A stretch of 64,000 nt of DNA from Rhodopseudomonas_A sp036404135 (GTDB lineage Bacteria; Pseudomonadota; Alphaproteobacteria; Rhizobiales; Xanthobacteraceae), in contig NZ_DASWPE010000037.1 of NCBI RefSeq assembly GCF_036404135.1, forward strand, positions 1-64,000, read 5' to 3'. This document shows, in pieces, positions 28,361 through 37,316 of this stretch (within the stretch, counting starts at the first letter, position 1; each line of letters opens with the position of its first letter). A program made the position numbers and the translations under genes. Under the pieces are notes generated by a model. The model did not search any database and was not told the origin of the DNA. It saw only the letters and a program-made list of their open reading frames with translations.

Positions 28361-29217
28361 GCGGTGAATCCCAGTGCGACGTTGGCGGCTTCGGCGTGCG
28401 ACACGATGATGCCGCCGGCATAGCTCTGGTAAGCGATCCCGGCCGCATCGAACACCGACCGCGGCGTGTCGAGCGACGCCACCCTGAACACCAGCGCGAC
28501 CATGCGATCGGAGCCATCCGCGCTTTGCAGCGGCGCTCCGGCGTAGCGCGCGGCGACCGCGTCAGGTTGCAGCACCAGCACGGTGGCCGCTCCGGCGCGG
28601 AACGACACCCCGCCACTGATCTGCGACAACAACCCCTCGCCAAACATCTGTTCGTAGAGCGACGCGGTGCGCGCCGGGTTCCGCGCGGCGATCACGAATT
28701 CGGCGATGCCGGTGACGCCGTTGCGGTGCTGCTGCCATTCCGGGCGCCACACCAGTTCCGGCGTATCGTGATGACAGAAGAAGGTGCGGCCATTTTCGAC
28801 CTGCCCGCCGCTGACGCGAATGACCTTGAAGCGCGCGTCATGCGTGCCCTCGGCCAACGTCACCGGGCGGGCAAAACTCATCGGCGGCTGCACCGGCACG
28901 CCGCGCGCCTGCAAGGTGCAATAGGCCAGATCGGCATCGACCGATTTGAACACCAGCCCGGTCAGCCCCGGCGGATGCGCCCAGAGGTCGGCGCGCTGGG
29001 TCTCCCGCCCCGGCAGATAGCCGAGCAGTTCCAGATAATCATTGCCGAAGATCGCCAGATTGTTGCTGGAGCCGAGCGTATGGTGGCCGCGTTCGGTAAG
29101 CTGGAATCCAAGCCTTGCATATTGCGCCGCCGCTTCGTCCAGCCTGCCCATCACATTGATGACGACGTGATCGAGAACAGGCCGGATCTTGGCAATGGCG
29201 GCAACCGGATCGCTCAT
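28357..29217 (-). CDS. VOC-family protein (glyoxalase-like domain, two modules)
   Basis: 286-aa vicinal-oxygen-chelate fold protein with two betaalphabetabetabeta modules. The first begins VLDHVVINVMGRLDEAAAQY and includes NNLAIFGNDYLELLG; the second begins GIAEFVIAARNPARTASLYE. Metal ligands are plausible (H in LDHVVI, E in YLELLG, H in FFCHHD) but the reaction is unknown. It is second in the operon, following the racemase by 78 nt. Confidence 0.85.
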   Translation of the reverse strand: MSDPVAAIAKIRPVLDHVVINVMGRLDEAAAQYARLGFQLTERGHHTLGSSNNLAIFGNDYLELLGYLPGRETQRADLWAHPPGLTGLVFKSVDADLAYCTLQARGVPVQPPMSFARPVTLAEGTHDARFKVIRVSGGQVENGRTFFCHHDTPELVWRPEWQQHRNGVTGIAEFVIAARNPARTASLYEQMFGEGLLSQISGGVSFRAGAATVLVLQPDAVAARYAGAPLQSADGSDRMVALVFRVASLDTPRSVFDAAGIAYQSYAGGIIVSHAEAANVALGFTA

Positions 29218-29295
29218 ACTTGTCCTGCCTTAGCTGCGTTGTCGGGAGATTTGCAAGATCGTTCGTTTCACGTCTTGCTGATCACGAGGGCTGAT

Positions 29296-30015
29296 TCATG
29301 CGGCGCGCGGCCGCGGCGCCAGCTTGGCCATCGAGAACTCGATGGCGGCGTCGGCATGCAGCAACGTTGAATCAAACACCGGCAGATCGATATGCTCCGG
29401 CCCGACCAGCAGGCAAATCTCGGTGCAGCCGAGGATCACGCAATCGGCGCCCTTGGCTTTACCCTGCGCGATCACCTCGAGATAGAGATTCCGCGATGCG
29501 TCGCTAACAATGCCCTGACACAATTCGTCGAAGATGATGTCGTGGATCACCGTCCGCCCCTCGGCATCCGGAATCACCGGATCGAGCCCGAAACGGTCGC
29601 GCAACCGCTCCACGTAAAAGTCCTGTTCCATGGTGTAGCGGGTGGCCAGCAACAGCGGCCGGCGCAACCCCTCGGCCTTCACCGCTTCGGCGGTGACGTC
29701 CGCGATATGCAGCAGCGGAATCGACACCGCCTGCTGCACCTCGTCGGCGAGTTTGTGCATGGTGTTGGTGCAGATCAACAGGCAGCCGGCGCCGCCCTGT
29801 TCCAGCACCCGGGCGATGTCGGCCAGGATCTGGCAGGCCTCGTCCCAATGACCCTGCTTCTGCAGGCTGACAATGGCGTCGAAATCGATCGACCGCATCA
29901 GAATGTCCGCCGAGTGCAATCCGCCCAGCCGGGTGCGGATCTGCTCGTTCAATCGGCGATAATACACTGCAGTGCTTTCCCAACTCATTCCGCCAATCAA
30001 GCCAATCGTCTGCAT
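29296..30015 (-). CDS. Aspartate/glutamate racemase family protein
   Basis: 239-aa PLP-independent amino-acid racemase. The N-terminal MQTIGLIGGMSWESTAVYYR is the YgeA/aspartate racemase signature. The two catalytic cysteines sit in LLICTNTMHKLAD and VILGCTEICLLV. Start is the ATG at 30015; 21 further upstream codons are open but lack homology. As the first gene of the long minus-strand operon it supports a role for that operon in metabolism of D-amino acids or their conjugates. The promoter should lie in 30016-30296. Confidence 0.9.
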   Translation of the reverse strand: MQTIGLIGGMSWESTAVYYRRLNEQIRTRLGGLHSADILMRSIDFDAIVSLQKQGHWDEACQILADIARVLEQGGAGCLLICTNTMHKLADEVQQAVSIPLLHIADVTAEAVKAEGLRRPLLLATRYTMEQDFYVERLRDRFGLDPVIPDAEGRTVIHDIIFDELCQGIVSDASRNLYLEVIAQGKAKGADCVILGCTEICLLVGPEHIDLPVFDSTLLHADAAIEFSMAKLAPRPRAA

Positions 30016-30296
30016 CGTCACTGTCCGTTCCACATGACATTTCTGCCTTGGCGAAACAGTAGCAGCGAGGCCGCGCAATCGGATCGCGTATCCGGGACCT
30101 TACAGGAGTAAGCCAGGGAGGAAATTGGCGTTGTTGCGGCGATCCGAGGAATAGAATTCCGCTTCTCGCCTCGCCGGCAGGCCAGATTTGCACTCGCCCG
30201 CCCTCTCGCGGCCCGCACCGGCGCGTCTGGGGGACGGGATTCGCAGCGATGCAGTCGCCCGAGCCCCGATGACGCCGGGAAGTCTCAGCGGCCACG

Positions 30297-31003
30297 CTAC
30301 CGCGGCTGTTTCAGGTGCAAATACGTCGGACTGAACTGGCCGATCTCCGTCAGGCGCCGGCAATCTTCGATCTGCAGTTCGCCGCGGCCAAAGTTCGCCG
30401 CGCGAGATTCCCGAATTTCCTGCAAGGTGCGATTGACCGATGGACAATCCCCGGGTTTCACCCAATTGCACCAGCGTGATCGGAGCCGCGAACTTGTTTC
30501 CCTGGGGCAAGCCGGAGGCGCGAGCGCGATAGACCAGTTCGCAGAACAGGTGCCATCCGGGCCGGCATCGTTCTGGCGCTGTTGTCGGTGATCGCCTCGC
30601 GAAAGATCGCGGCATCGATCAGGGTTTCCCGCCAGAGCGCAAAGCCGATCGGCGGTCGGCGATGGAACGCGGCCCGCAGTTCGTTGTGCGGAATCGACGC
30701 GATCAGCGCCGGCCGATCGCGCATACCGCATGATCCATCTTGTCGACAAACAGCGCCTGTGAATCCGGCATATCGTCGACCATGTGAAACGACGAATACT
30801 GCCTATGGCCATTCGGCAGCAGATGATAGCGCGCGACCATTCCCGCGATGACGACGGCAGAGACATCCGGCGCGTCGCCCTGCCGGATCAGGTCCCCGTC
30901 GGCACTGCTCCGCCTCGCCAGCTTTCAACCGCCGCGTTCTACAACGGCCGGCTGTTTGCCAAGCCGTTCAGCATCGGCAGCATGCTCGTTTGCACGCGCA
31001 TGT
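30297..31003 (-). pseudogene. Broken Crp/Fnr-family regulator gene
   Basis: Pieces of a Crp/Fnr protein can be read in order on the minus strand but in different frames. Near 30890-30740 the cNMP-like domain reads DLIRQGDAPDVSAVVI, then GMVARYHLLPNGHRQYSSFH and DDMPDSQALFVDKMDHAV. Around 30720-30600 comes SIPHNELRAAFHRRPPIGFA then LWRETLIDAAIFREAITD. Near 30560 HLFCELVYRAR is in another frame. The DNA-binding end SVNRTLQEIRESRAANFG then DCRRLTEIGQFSPTYLHL runs to the stop at 30297. At least three frame changes and stops separate these blocks, so no functional protein can be made. Family members of this shape are common in Bradyrhizobiaceae. The likely start (GTG/ATG of MRVQTSMLPMLNGLANS) is near 31003. 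Confidence 0.8.
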
Positions 31004-31522
31004 TCCTTGACATCCCGACGCGACTGCCTCACGCTCGCATCTGCGAGAACGGTCGGAATTGGGCGGATCGCAGCGTTAAAGGGACGGTTCCCGAGCCAGG
31101 TTGTGGCAAGCGAGCGTCGCCGGCGCGACGCCGATGTCGGCGTGATGGATCTTCCCGATCACTGAGGGCACAAACGGCAAGGCGGTGCGGCGTTTGACCA
31201 AGCTGATGCCGCTGCCCCGATGACGGGCAAACCCGGCGGTGATCTGTGACGCGGTGCCCGCTCGTTGCTCTCGCTGTCCTGGCCGCAGTTGCGGTGGCGA
31301 GCGACGCGGGTTTGAAGCCTGTCGCCGCGCGGCGCCAGGTTGAGAAGCGGGGCGATGCTCGCAATGGAATAGGCGATGTTCAGACGTGCCGTCCCACGTC
31401 GGAACACGGATTGTTCAGACCCGAGCGTCATTAGACACGAGCGCGCTGCGTAGACGGTTGCGAGGCATCACCCAGCACGGCGCCACGCCAACGCACGACC
31501 TTTCATCCAACGAGGTGGCATC
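31004..31522. other. Non-coding or degenerate stretch upstream of pflB
   Basis: No intact gene. On the minus strand near 31400-31310 the string ARLNIAYSIASIAPLL faintly recalls a LysR effector domain, but frames break up afterwards; this is a weak guess. The pflB promoter must lie here. I found no TTGAT-N4-ATCAA FNR box. The pflB ribosome-binding site is ACGAGGTGG at 31510-31518. Confidence 0.5.
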
Positions 31523-33805
31523 ATGAATATCCAAGTGCAGAACACCATCGAGTTCGCGGCCGCCGCAGCGATCCCGAGCGATCCATGGCGGGATTTTGCC
31601 GGTGGCCGCTGGACCCGGGACATCGAGGTTCGTGATTTCATCCAGAACAACGTCACGCCGTGGACCGGCGACGCCACGTTCCTGGCGCCGGCGACCGCGC
31701 GCACCGAGGCGCTGTGGAGCAAGCTGAAGCAACTGCTGCAGGCCGAGCGCGCCCGCGGCGGCGTGCTCGACGTCGATGCCACGGTGTTTTCCTCGATCGT
31801 GTCGCACGGCTCCGGCTACATCGACCGCGAGCTCGAGCAGATCGTCGGGCTGCAGACCGACGCGCCGCTGAAGCGCGCGATCATGCCGTTCGGCGGCTGG
31901 CGCATGGTGAAGAACGGGCTCGACGCCTATGGCTTCAAGGTCGATCCGAGCTTCGAGAAGATCTTCCCGACGCTGCGCAAGACCCACAATGACGCGGTGT
32001 TCGACGTCTATGCGCCGGACGCGGTGAAGTGTCGCAAGTCCGGCATCATCACCGGGTTGCCCGACGCCTATGGCCGCGGCCGCATCATCGGCGACTATCG
32101 CCGCGTCGCGCTGTACGGCGCGGCCCGGCTGATCGAGGACAAGAAGGAGCAGGCCGCCAGCCTCGAACTGGACAGCCTCGACGACGCCGTGCTGCGTCAG
32201 CGCGAGGAGATCGCCGAGCAGATCCGCGCGCTGAAGGAACTGGTGGTGATGGCGAAGCAATATGGCTTCGACGTCTCCAAGCCGGCGCTCAACGCCCGCG
32301 AAGCGATCCAATGGACCTACTTCGCCTATCTCGCCGCGGTGAAAGAATCCAACGGCGCCGCGATGTCGCTCGGCCGGGTGTCGAACTTCATCGACATCTA
32401 TCTCGCGCGCGACATCGCCGAAGGCGTGCTCGACGAAGCCACCGCGCAGGAACTGGTCGATCACTTCGTCATGAAGCTGCGCATCGTGCGCTTCCTGCGC
32501 ACGCCGGAGTACGACGCGCTGTTCTCCGGCGATCCGACCTGGGTCACCGAATCGATCGGCGGCATGGGGCTCGACGGCCGTCCGCTGGTGACGAAGTCGA
32601 GTTTCCGCTTCCTGCACACGCTGGAGACGCTGGGCCCGGCGCCGGAGCCCAACCTCACCGTGCTGTGGTCGGACAACCTGCCGCAGGGCTTCAAGGACTA
32701 TTGCGCGCTGACCTCGATCCGCACCTCCTCGATCCAATACGAGAACGACGACCTGATGCGGGCCTATTGGGGCGACGATTACGGCATCGCCTGCTGCGTC
32801 TCCGCGATGCGGATCGGCAAGCAGATGCAGTTCTTCGGCGCCCGCGCCAACCTCGCCAAGACCATGCTCTACGCCATCAACGGCGGACGCGACGAACTGT
32901 CCGGCGAACAGATCGGCCCGACGCTGGCGCCGGTGACCAGCGACGTGCTCGACTACGAGGACGTCAAGGCCAAACTCGGCCCGATGATGGACTGGCTCGC
33001 CAAGGTCTATATCGGCGCGCTCAACGCCATCCACTATTGCCACGACAAATACATGTACGAGCGGATCGAGATGGCGCTGCACGACCGCGACATCCTGCGC
33101 ACCATGGCCTGCGGCATCGCCGGCCTGTCGGTCGCCGCCGACAGCCTGTCGGCGATGAAGCACGCCAAGGTCAAGGTGATCCGCGACGCCCGCGGGCTCG
33201 CCACCGACTTTGCGATCGAAGGCGAGTATCCGGCGTTCGGCAACAATGACGACCGCGTCGACGAGATCGCGATCTGGCTGGTGAAAGAGTTCATGGAGCG
33301 GCTGCGCAAGCAGAAGACCTATCGCAACTCGGTCGCCACCATGTCGGTGCTCACCATCACTTCCAACGTGGTGTACGGCAAGAAGACCGGCAACACCCCC
33401 GACGGCCGCAAGGCCGGCGAGCCGTTCGCGCCGGGCGCCAACCCGATGCACCGCCGCGACATCAAGGGCGCGGTGGCCTCGATGGCTTCGGTCGCGAAGC
33501 TGCCCTACGCGCATTCGCAGGACGGCATCTCCTACACCTTCACCATCGTGCCCTCGGCGCTCGGCGCCGACGAAGCCGACCGCGTCAACAACCTGACCGG
33601 CCTGCTCGACGGTTACTTCGCGCAAGGCGGCCACCACATCAACGTCAACGTGTTCGATCGCGAGACCCTGCTGCACGCGATGGACCACCCGGAGCTCTAT
33701 CCGCAGCTCACCATCCGGGTCTCCGGCTATGCGGTGAACTTCACCAAGCTGACGCGCGAGCAGCAGCTCGACGTCATCTCCCGGACCTTCCATAGTGTAC
33801 ACTGA
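31523..33805 (+). CDS. pflB: Pyruvate formate-lyase PflB
   Basis: Glycyl-radical enzyme converting pyruvate and CoA to acetyl-CoA and formate under anoxia. It has 760 aa, the same length as E. coli PflB. The paired catalytic cysteines lie in DYGIACCVSAMRIG (residues 424-425), which separates true PFL from other glycyl-radical enzymes that have a single Cys. The radical-bearing glycine is in RVSGYAVNF (Gly735). N-terminal WRDFAGGRWTRDIEVRDFI is also PFL-like. The ATG at 31523 follows ACGAGGTGGCATC. It overlaps pflA by 11 nt. Codon use is strongly GC3-biased, like its neighbours. Confidence 0.97.
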   Translation: MNIQVQNTIEFAAAAAIPSDPWRDFAGGRWTRDIEVRDFIQNNVTPWTGDATFLAPATARTEALWSKLKQLLQAERARGGVLDVDATVFSSIVSHGSGYIDRELEQIVGLQTDAPLKRAIMPFGGWRMVKNGLDAYGFKVDPSFEKIFPTLRKTHNDAVFDVYAPDAVKCRKSGIITGLPDAYGRGRIIGDYRRVALYGAARLIEDKKEQAASLELDSLDDAVLRQREEIAEQIRALKELVVMAKQYGFDVSKPALNAREAIQWTYFAYLAAVKESNGAAMSLGRVSNFIDIYLARDIAEGVLDEATAQELVDHFVMKLRIVRFLRTPEYDALFSGDPTWVTESIGGMGLDGRPLVTKSSFRFLHTLETLGPAPEPNLTVLWSDNLPQGFKDYCALTSIRTSSIQYENDDLMRAYWGDDYGIACCVSAMRIGKQMQFFGARANLAKTMLYAINGGRDELSGEQIGPTLAPVTSDVLDYEDVKAKLGPMMDWLAKVYIGALNAIHYCHDKYMYERIEMALHDRDILRTMACGIAGLSVAADSLSAMKHAKVKVIRDARGLATDFAIEGEYPAFGNNDDRVDEIAIWLVKEFMERLRKQKTYRNSVATMSVLTITSNVVYGKKTGNTPDGRKAGEPFAPGANPMHRRDIKGAVASMASVAKLPYAHSQDGISYTFTIVPSALGADEADRVNNLTGLLDGYFAQGGHHINVNVFDRETLLHAMDHPELYPQLTIRVSGYAVNFTKLTREQQLDVISRTFHSVH

Positions 33806-34598
33806 CCAGGCCAACGCCGGTTACGCTACCGCGGCGCGCAAACCTTCGGGGTTGCGCGCCGTCCGCCCGGCCATCAACGGCTGGGTGCATTCCACCGAGA
33901 TCGGCGGCGCCGTCGACGGTCCTGGCATTCGCTACGTGCTGTTCCTGGCGGGCTGCCTGCTGCGCTGCCAATACTGCCACAACCCCGATTCCTGGCACAT
34001 GCACCACGGCAAGCCGACCAACTCGCGCGAGGTGCTGCGCGACATCGCGACCTATACCAAGTTTCTGATGCACGCCCATGGCGGGGTGACGCTGAGCGGC
34101 GGCGAGCCCTTGGTGCAGCCGGACTTCACCCACGCCATCCTGCGCGGCTGCAAGGAGATGGGGCTGCACACCGCGCTCGACACCGCGGGTTTCCTCGGCG
34201 CCCATGCCGACGACTATCTGTTGGCCGACGTCGATCTGGTGCTGCTCGACATCAAGGCGTTCTCCGAGACGACCTACCAAAACCTCACCGGGGTCGCGCT
34301 TGAGCCGACGCTGGTGTTCGCCCGCCGCCTCGCGGCGATGCAGAAGCCGGTGTGGCTGCGCTACGTCCTGGTACCCGGCCTCACCGACAAGTTCGACGAG
34401 ATCGAAGGCCTGGCCGGCTTCGTGCGCGACCTCGGCAATGTCGAGCGCGTCGACGTGCTGCCGTTCCACAACATGGGCGCGTTCAAATGGGCCGACGTCG
34501 GCGTGCCGTATCGGCTCGCCGACACCGAAGCACCATCGCCCGAGCTCATCGAACGCACCCGCGACGTGTTCCGCAGCCACGGCTTGGTCGCGCCATAG
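33795..34598 (+). CDS. pflA: Pyruvate formate-lyase activating enzyme PflA
   Basis: 267-aa radical-SAM activase that installs the glycyl radical on PflB. The [4Fe-4S] motif is CLLRCQYCHNP (Cys 54, 58, 61), preceded by DGPGIRYVLFLAG and followed by GGVTLSGGEPLVQ. C-terminal DVLPFHNMGAFKW is typical. Translation probably begins at the GTG at 33795, inside the end of pflB, which implies coupling; about 25 residues then precede the core homology. Confidence 0.95.
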   Translation: MYTDQANAGYATAARKPSGLRAVRPAINGWVHSTEIGGAVDGPGIRYVLFLAGCLLRCQYCHNPDSWHMHHGKPTNSREVLRDIATYTKFLMHAHGGVTLSGGEPLVQPDFTHAILRGCKEMGLHTALDTAGFLGAHADDYLLADVDLVLLDIKAFSETTYQNLTGVALEPTLVFARRLAAMQKPVWLRYVLVPGLTDKFDEIEGLAGFVRDLGNVERVDVLPFHNMGAFKWADVGVPYRLADTEAPSPELIERTRDVFRSHGLVAP

Positions 34599-34659
34599 CC
34601 GCGCCTTGATCGGCAACGACCGCTCGCGCATTCGCCCAAATGATCGGCCGCGGAGCCGC

Positions 34660-35283
34660 TCACCCCACAGCCAACTGGTCGGTCTTGCGCACCACGATCG
34701 CGAAGCGGTCCGCCAACGCCGCGAGAGTGGCGCGATGCACCTCGCCGGCAGCCACAACGCCGCCGGAAAGCGGATCCGGCAGATCGCGGCTGGCGCAGGC
34801 CTCGGCCACCACCGTGCTGCGGTAGCCGAGATCGAGCGCGGCCCGCGTCGTCGCGCTGACGCACAGATGCGTCATGAAGCCGGCGATGATCAATTGCTTG
34901 CGCCCGCTGCGGGCGATCGCCGCCTGCAAATCGGTTTGGGCGAAGGAGTTGGGCAGCGGCTTGGCGATCACCGTCTCGCCGGCAAGCGGCGCCAGTGGCG
35001 CAGCGATGGCCACATACGGGCCGTCTGGATCGAACAGCCGCCCACCGGGCCGGCCATGATGCACGACATGAAAGACCGGCGCCCCCGCCGCGCGCGCCGC
35101 CGCCAGCAAGCGCTGCGCTTCGACCAAAGCCGATGCACCGTCTGGCAGTTTCAGCGAGCCCGTGAGGTATTCGGCCTGGTAGTCGATCAGCACCAAGGCC
35201 GCCTCGGCGAAGCTCGCCGGCTGGGTCGGCGCGCCGGCAAATCCCAAAAGGGTCGAGGGGCGCCTGTCGATGGCATCGCTCAT
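34660..35283 (-). CDS. Isochorismatase-family cysteine hydrolase
   Basis: 207-aa alpha/beta hydrolase of the isochorismatase-like family (nicotinamidase, N-carbamoylsarcosine amidase, ureidoacrylate and related amidases). The triad is visible: Asp in ALVLIDYQAEY, Lys in VIAKPLPNSF and Cys in GFMTHLCVSATTRAA. The start at 35283 removes 21 poorly conserved upstream residues. Single gene, convergent with pflA and on the same strand as the porin. The substrate is unknown. Confidence 0.9.
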   Translation of the reverse strand: MSDAIDRRPSTLLGFAGAPTQPASFAEAALVLIDYQAEYLTGSLKLPDGASALVEAQRLLAAARAAGAPVFHVVHHGRPGGRLFDPDGPYVAIAAPLAPLAGETVIAKPLPNSFAQTDLQAAIARSGRKQLIIAGFMTHLCVSATTRAALDLGYRSTVVAEACASRDLPDPLSGGVVAAGEVHRATLAALADRFAIVVRKTDQLAVG

Positions 35284-35425
35284 CTGTCTTGATTCTTTCA
35301 GTGGTTGGTTTGCGGGAACGATAAGCGGAAAGCTGCGCCAAACCAATCTCGGACTTCACACGCCGGTCGGCCACGGCGCGCCCGCCGCCATCGCAGGCGC
35401 CGCCCATGGCATCGGCGCAAGTGCC

Positions 35426-35456
35426 GATGACCGGCGGCACGGAGCCGCCGGTCATC
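35426..35456 (-). terminator. Hairpin downstream of the porin gene
   Basis: A 13-bp perfect inverted repeat (GATGACCGGCGGC, 5-nt loop) begins 38 nt beyond the porin stop. There is no T-run on either side, so it may act as an mRNA 3'-end stabiliser or Rho-assisted stop rather than a strict intrinsic terminator. Confidence 0.55.
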
Positions 35457-35494
35457 GCTGTTGTAACAATTAGCCGCGGGTTGCGGCGCGGCGC

Positions 35495-36898
35495 TCAAAA
35501 GTTGACGATCGCCGAGGTCTGGATGCGGTGCGCCCAGCCGTCCGGACCGGTCGCCCCCGTCGTCGGATCGAACGCATCCTTCTTGATGTGCCCAAAGACG
35601 TATTCGACGCCGACCGTGGTGTTCGCGATCGGGTTGAACAACACGTTGGCATGCACCGAATCGATACTGCGAATCGAATGGAGCTGGTCGCGCGGCAGCT
35701 CGTTGTCGTATCCGGTGTGGCCATAGGCCACCGTCGAACGGACCCAGTCGTTCCAATAGTGCTTGTAACTGGCGGTGACGCCGAAGGCCGGCGTGGCCCG
35801 CAGCGACCCGTCGAGATTGACGGAGGCGCCTTGGTAATTGTCGTCGGCCCCGTTGTTGAAGTAGCGACCGATGCCCTCACCGACGATGCCCTGGAACGAC
35901 AGCCGATCCTTGCCGATGGTGTTGAAGCCGATCGCGCCCAACACGCCCCAGCCAAAGGTCGAGGACGAGTCGGTAATGCCGTAGATATTCGTCGGCCCGC
36001 CGCTATCGATGGTGATCTCACGGGCGAGGCCGGCGACGGCGACGTGACCCCAGGACGGATCGGCCTTCCACCGCACCACCCCTTCCGGCGCAAAATTGCT
36101 CCCGATCGAATCCGGCCAGACGGCGCTGGTGTACTCGGCGTCGCTCGATGGATTCTCGAACGCCAAGCTGAGGGCGCCCGGCCCCAGCGCGGTGGTGTAG
36201 CGCAGCAGCGCCTGGCGGGCGATCGGGAAGCCGGACGGACCGTTGAATTCCAAGGTTTCCGGCACCGTCTCCAGATCCGCGAAGGTGGTCCAGGCCTGAC
36301 CGGCGAGCCACGGGCCGACTTCGAGAAACGCCTGGCGCAGCCGGAAGCCGTAGCTGTTGGATTGCTCGGCGTTGCCGCCGGTGCCGTAGAAATCGCCTTC
36401 GATGAATGTCTTCAGCTCGCCCAGTTCGGTCGGCGTCAGGGTGGCGATGTTGAAGCGGCTTTCGCGGGCGGTCGCGCCGAAATTCGGATTGCGCTTCGAC
36501 GCCGCCGTGCCCTCGAGCGGGATGTCGCCGAAGGTGGCGGCGGTGCCGTTGAAGCTGCCCTTGACGTCATAGACGCCGTCGACCTTCACATAACCGCCGA
36601 TCTTGATCAGCGTATTGCTGCCGGGGATCTGCAGATATCCGGGATGCGCGGCGGCGAAGGGCGACTTCACGGCCAGCGCGGGCGCCGCAACCGGCGCCGC
36701 GGCGACCACGGTCTGCCGCTCCGCCTGCTTGCGCTCCAGCGCCTGCTGACGCTTTTGCACGGCCTCGAGCGCCGCCTTCAACGCTCTCACTTCCGATTTC
36801 AGATCGGTGGCCTCATCGGCGGCGGCAGGCCCCGCACCAAGGCCAAGGCCCATCGCCGCTGCGCACACGCCGGCAAGTAGTCGTGTCGTCATTCGCAT
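35495..36898 (-). CDS. Outer-membrane porin, DcaP-like
   Basis: About 467-aa trimeric-porin-type protein. The signal peptide is MRMTTRLLAGVCAAAMGLGL, cleaved near PAAADE. It is followed by a short coiled-coil (DLKSEVRALKAALEAVQKRQ) as in DcaP porins, then PGYLQIPGSNTLIKIGGYVK, which opens the barrel. The end IQTSAIVNF is a typical outer-membrane insertion signal with terminal Phe. The start at 36898 follows GGGGGACG. DcaP-type porins pass dicarboxylates and other anionic molecules. It sits between the hydrolase gene and a LysR gene on the same strand, but gaps of more than 200 bp suggest its own promoter. Confidence 0.9.
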   Translation of the reverse strand: MRMTTRLLAGVCAAAMGLGLGAGPAAADEATDLKSEVRALKAALEAVQKRQQALERKQAERQTVVAAAPVAAPALAVKSPFAAAHPGYLQIPGSNTLIKIGGYVKVDGVYDVKGSFNGTAATFGDIPLEGTAASKRNPNFGATARESRFNIATLTPTELGELKTFIEGDFYGTGGNAEQSNSYGFRLRQAFLEVGPWLAGQAWTTFADLETVPETLEFNGPSGFPIARQALLRYTTALGPGALSLAFENPSSDAEYTSAVWPDSIGSNFAPEGVVRWKADPSWGHVAVAGLAREITIDSGGPTNIYGITDSSSTFGWGVLGAIGFNTIGKDRLSFQGIVGEGIGRYFNNGADDNYQGASVNLDGSLRATPAFGVTASYKHYWNDWVRSTVAYGHTGYDNELPRDQLHSIRSIDSVHANVLFNPIANTTVGVEYVFGHIKKDAFDPTTGATGPDGWAHRIQTSAIVNF

Positions 36899-37316
36899 AA
36901 TCAACGTCCCCCGTTTCGATGGCGATCTACTCGCCCTGTGTTGCGCGGCCCGCCGACGCATTTCGCGCTGCTGCAAACCAGCTCCGCTGTTGCTGATTGT
37001 GAAATGTCGGTGATGCGCGACAAGCCGTGGCAAAACTATGTTGGGACGGCTTCAGCCGGACAATGACGTAATATCGAACTGATCGGTCGATCTGATGCAG
37101 CAATACGGTCGACTCATGACCGCGAACGCATCGCAGCTTGATGGCGTAGCAGAATCTTCGATGAAACAGTTTCGCGCAAAGCGCGTAACCGCGGCCACGT
37201 CGCCGGAGGCGCAACGTTTCCAACGCCGTCACGCCCGACCGACGAGACCGTCCCGCACATCCTGCGATTTGATAGGCAACGTGCGGGTGTGGCCGAAACC
37301 ACGCAACGCTCAAGTT
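36899..37316. other. Intergenic region between porin and LysR genes
   Basis: 418 bp with no convincing gene in any frame. It is expected to hold the porin promoter and the LysR 3' end. No strong hairpin or repeat was noticed. Confidence 0.5.

Noticed and set aside
31004..31440. A second pseudogene (LysR relic) upstream of pflB
   Set aside because: One short resemblance (NIAYSIASI) is not enough; listed only as a degenerate stretch.
31415..33814. A 799-codon minus-strand open frame opposite pflB
   Set aside because: It is an antisense shadow of a GC-rich gene. Its Arg/Val/Gly/His-heavy composition has no family motif, while pflB has all catalytic residues.
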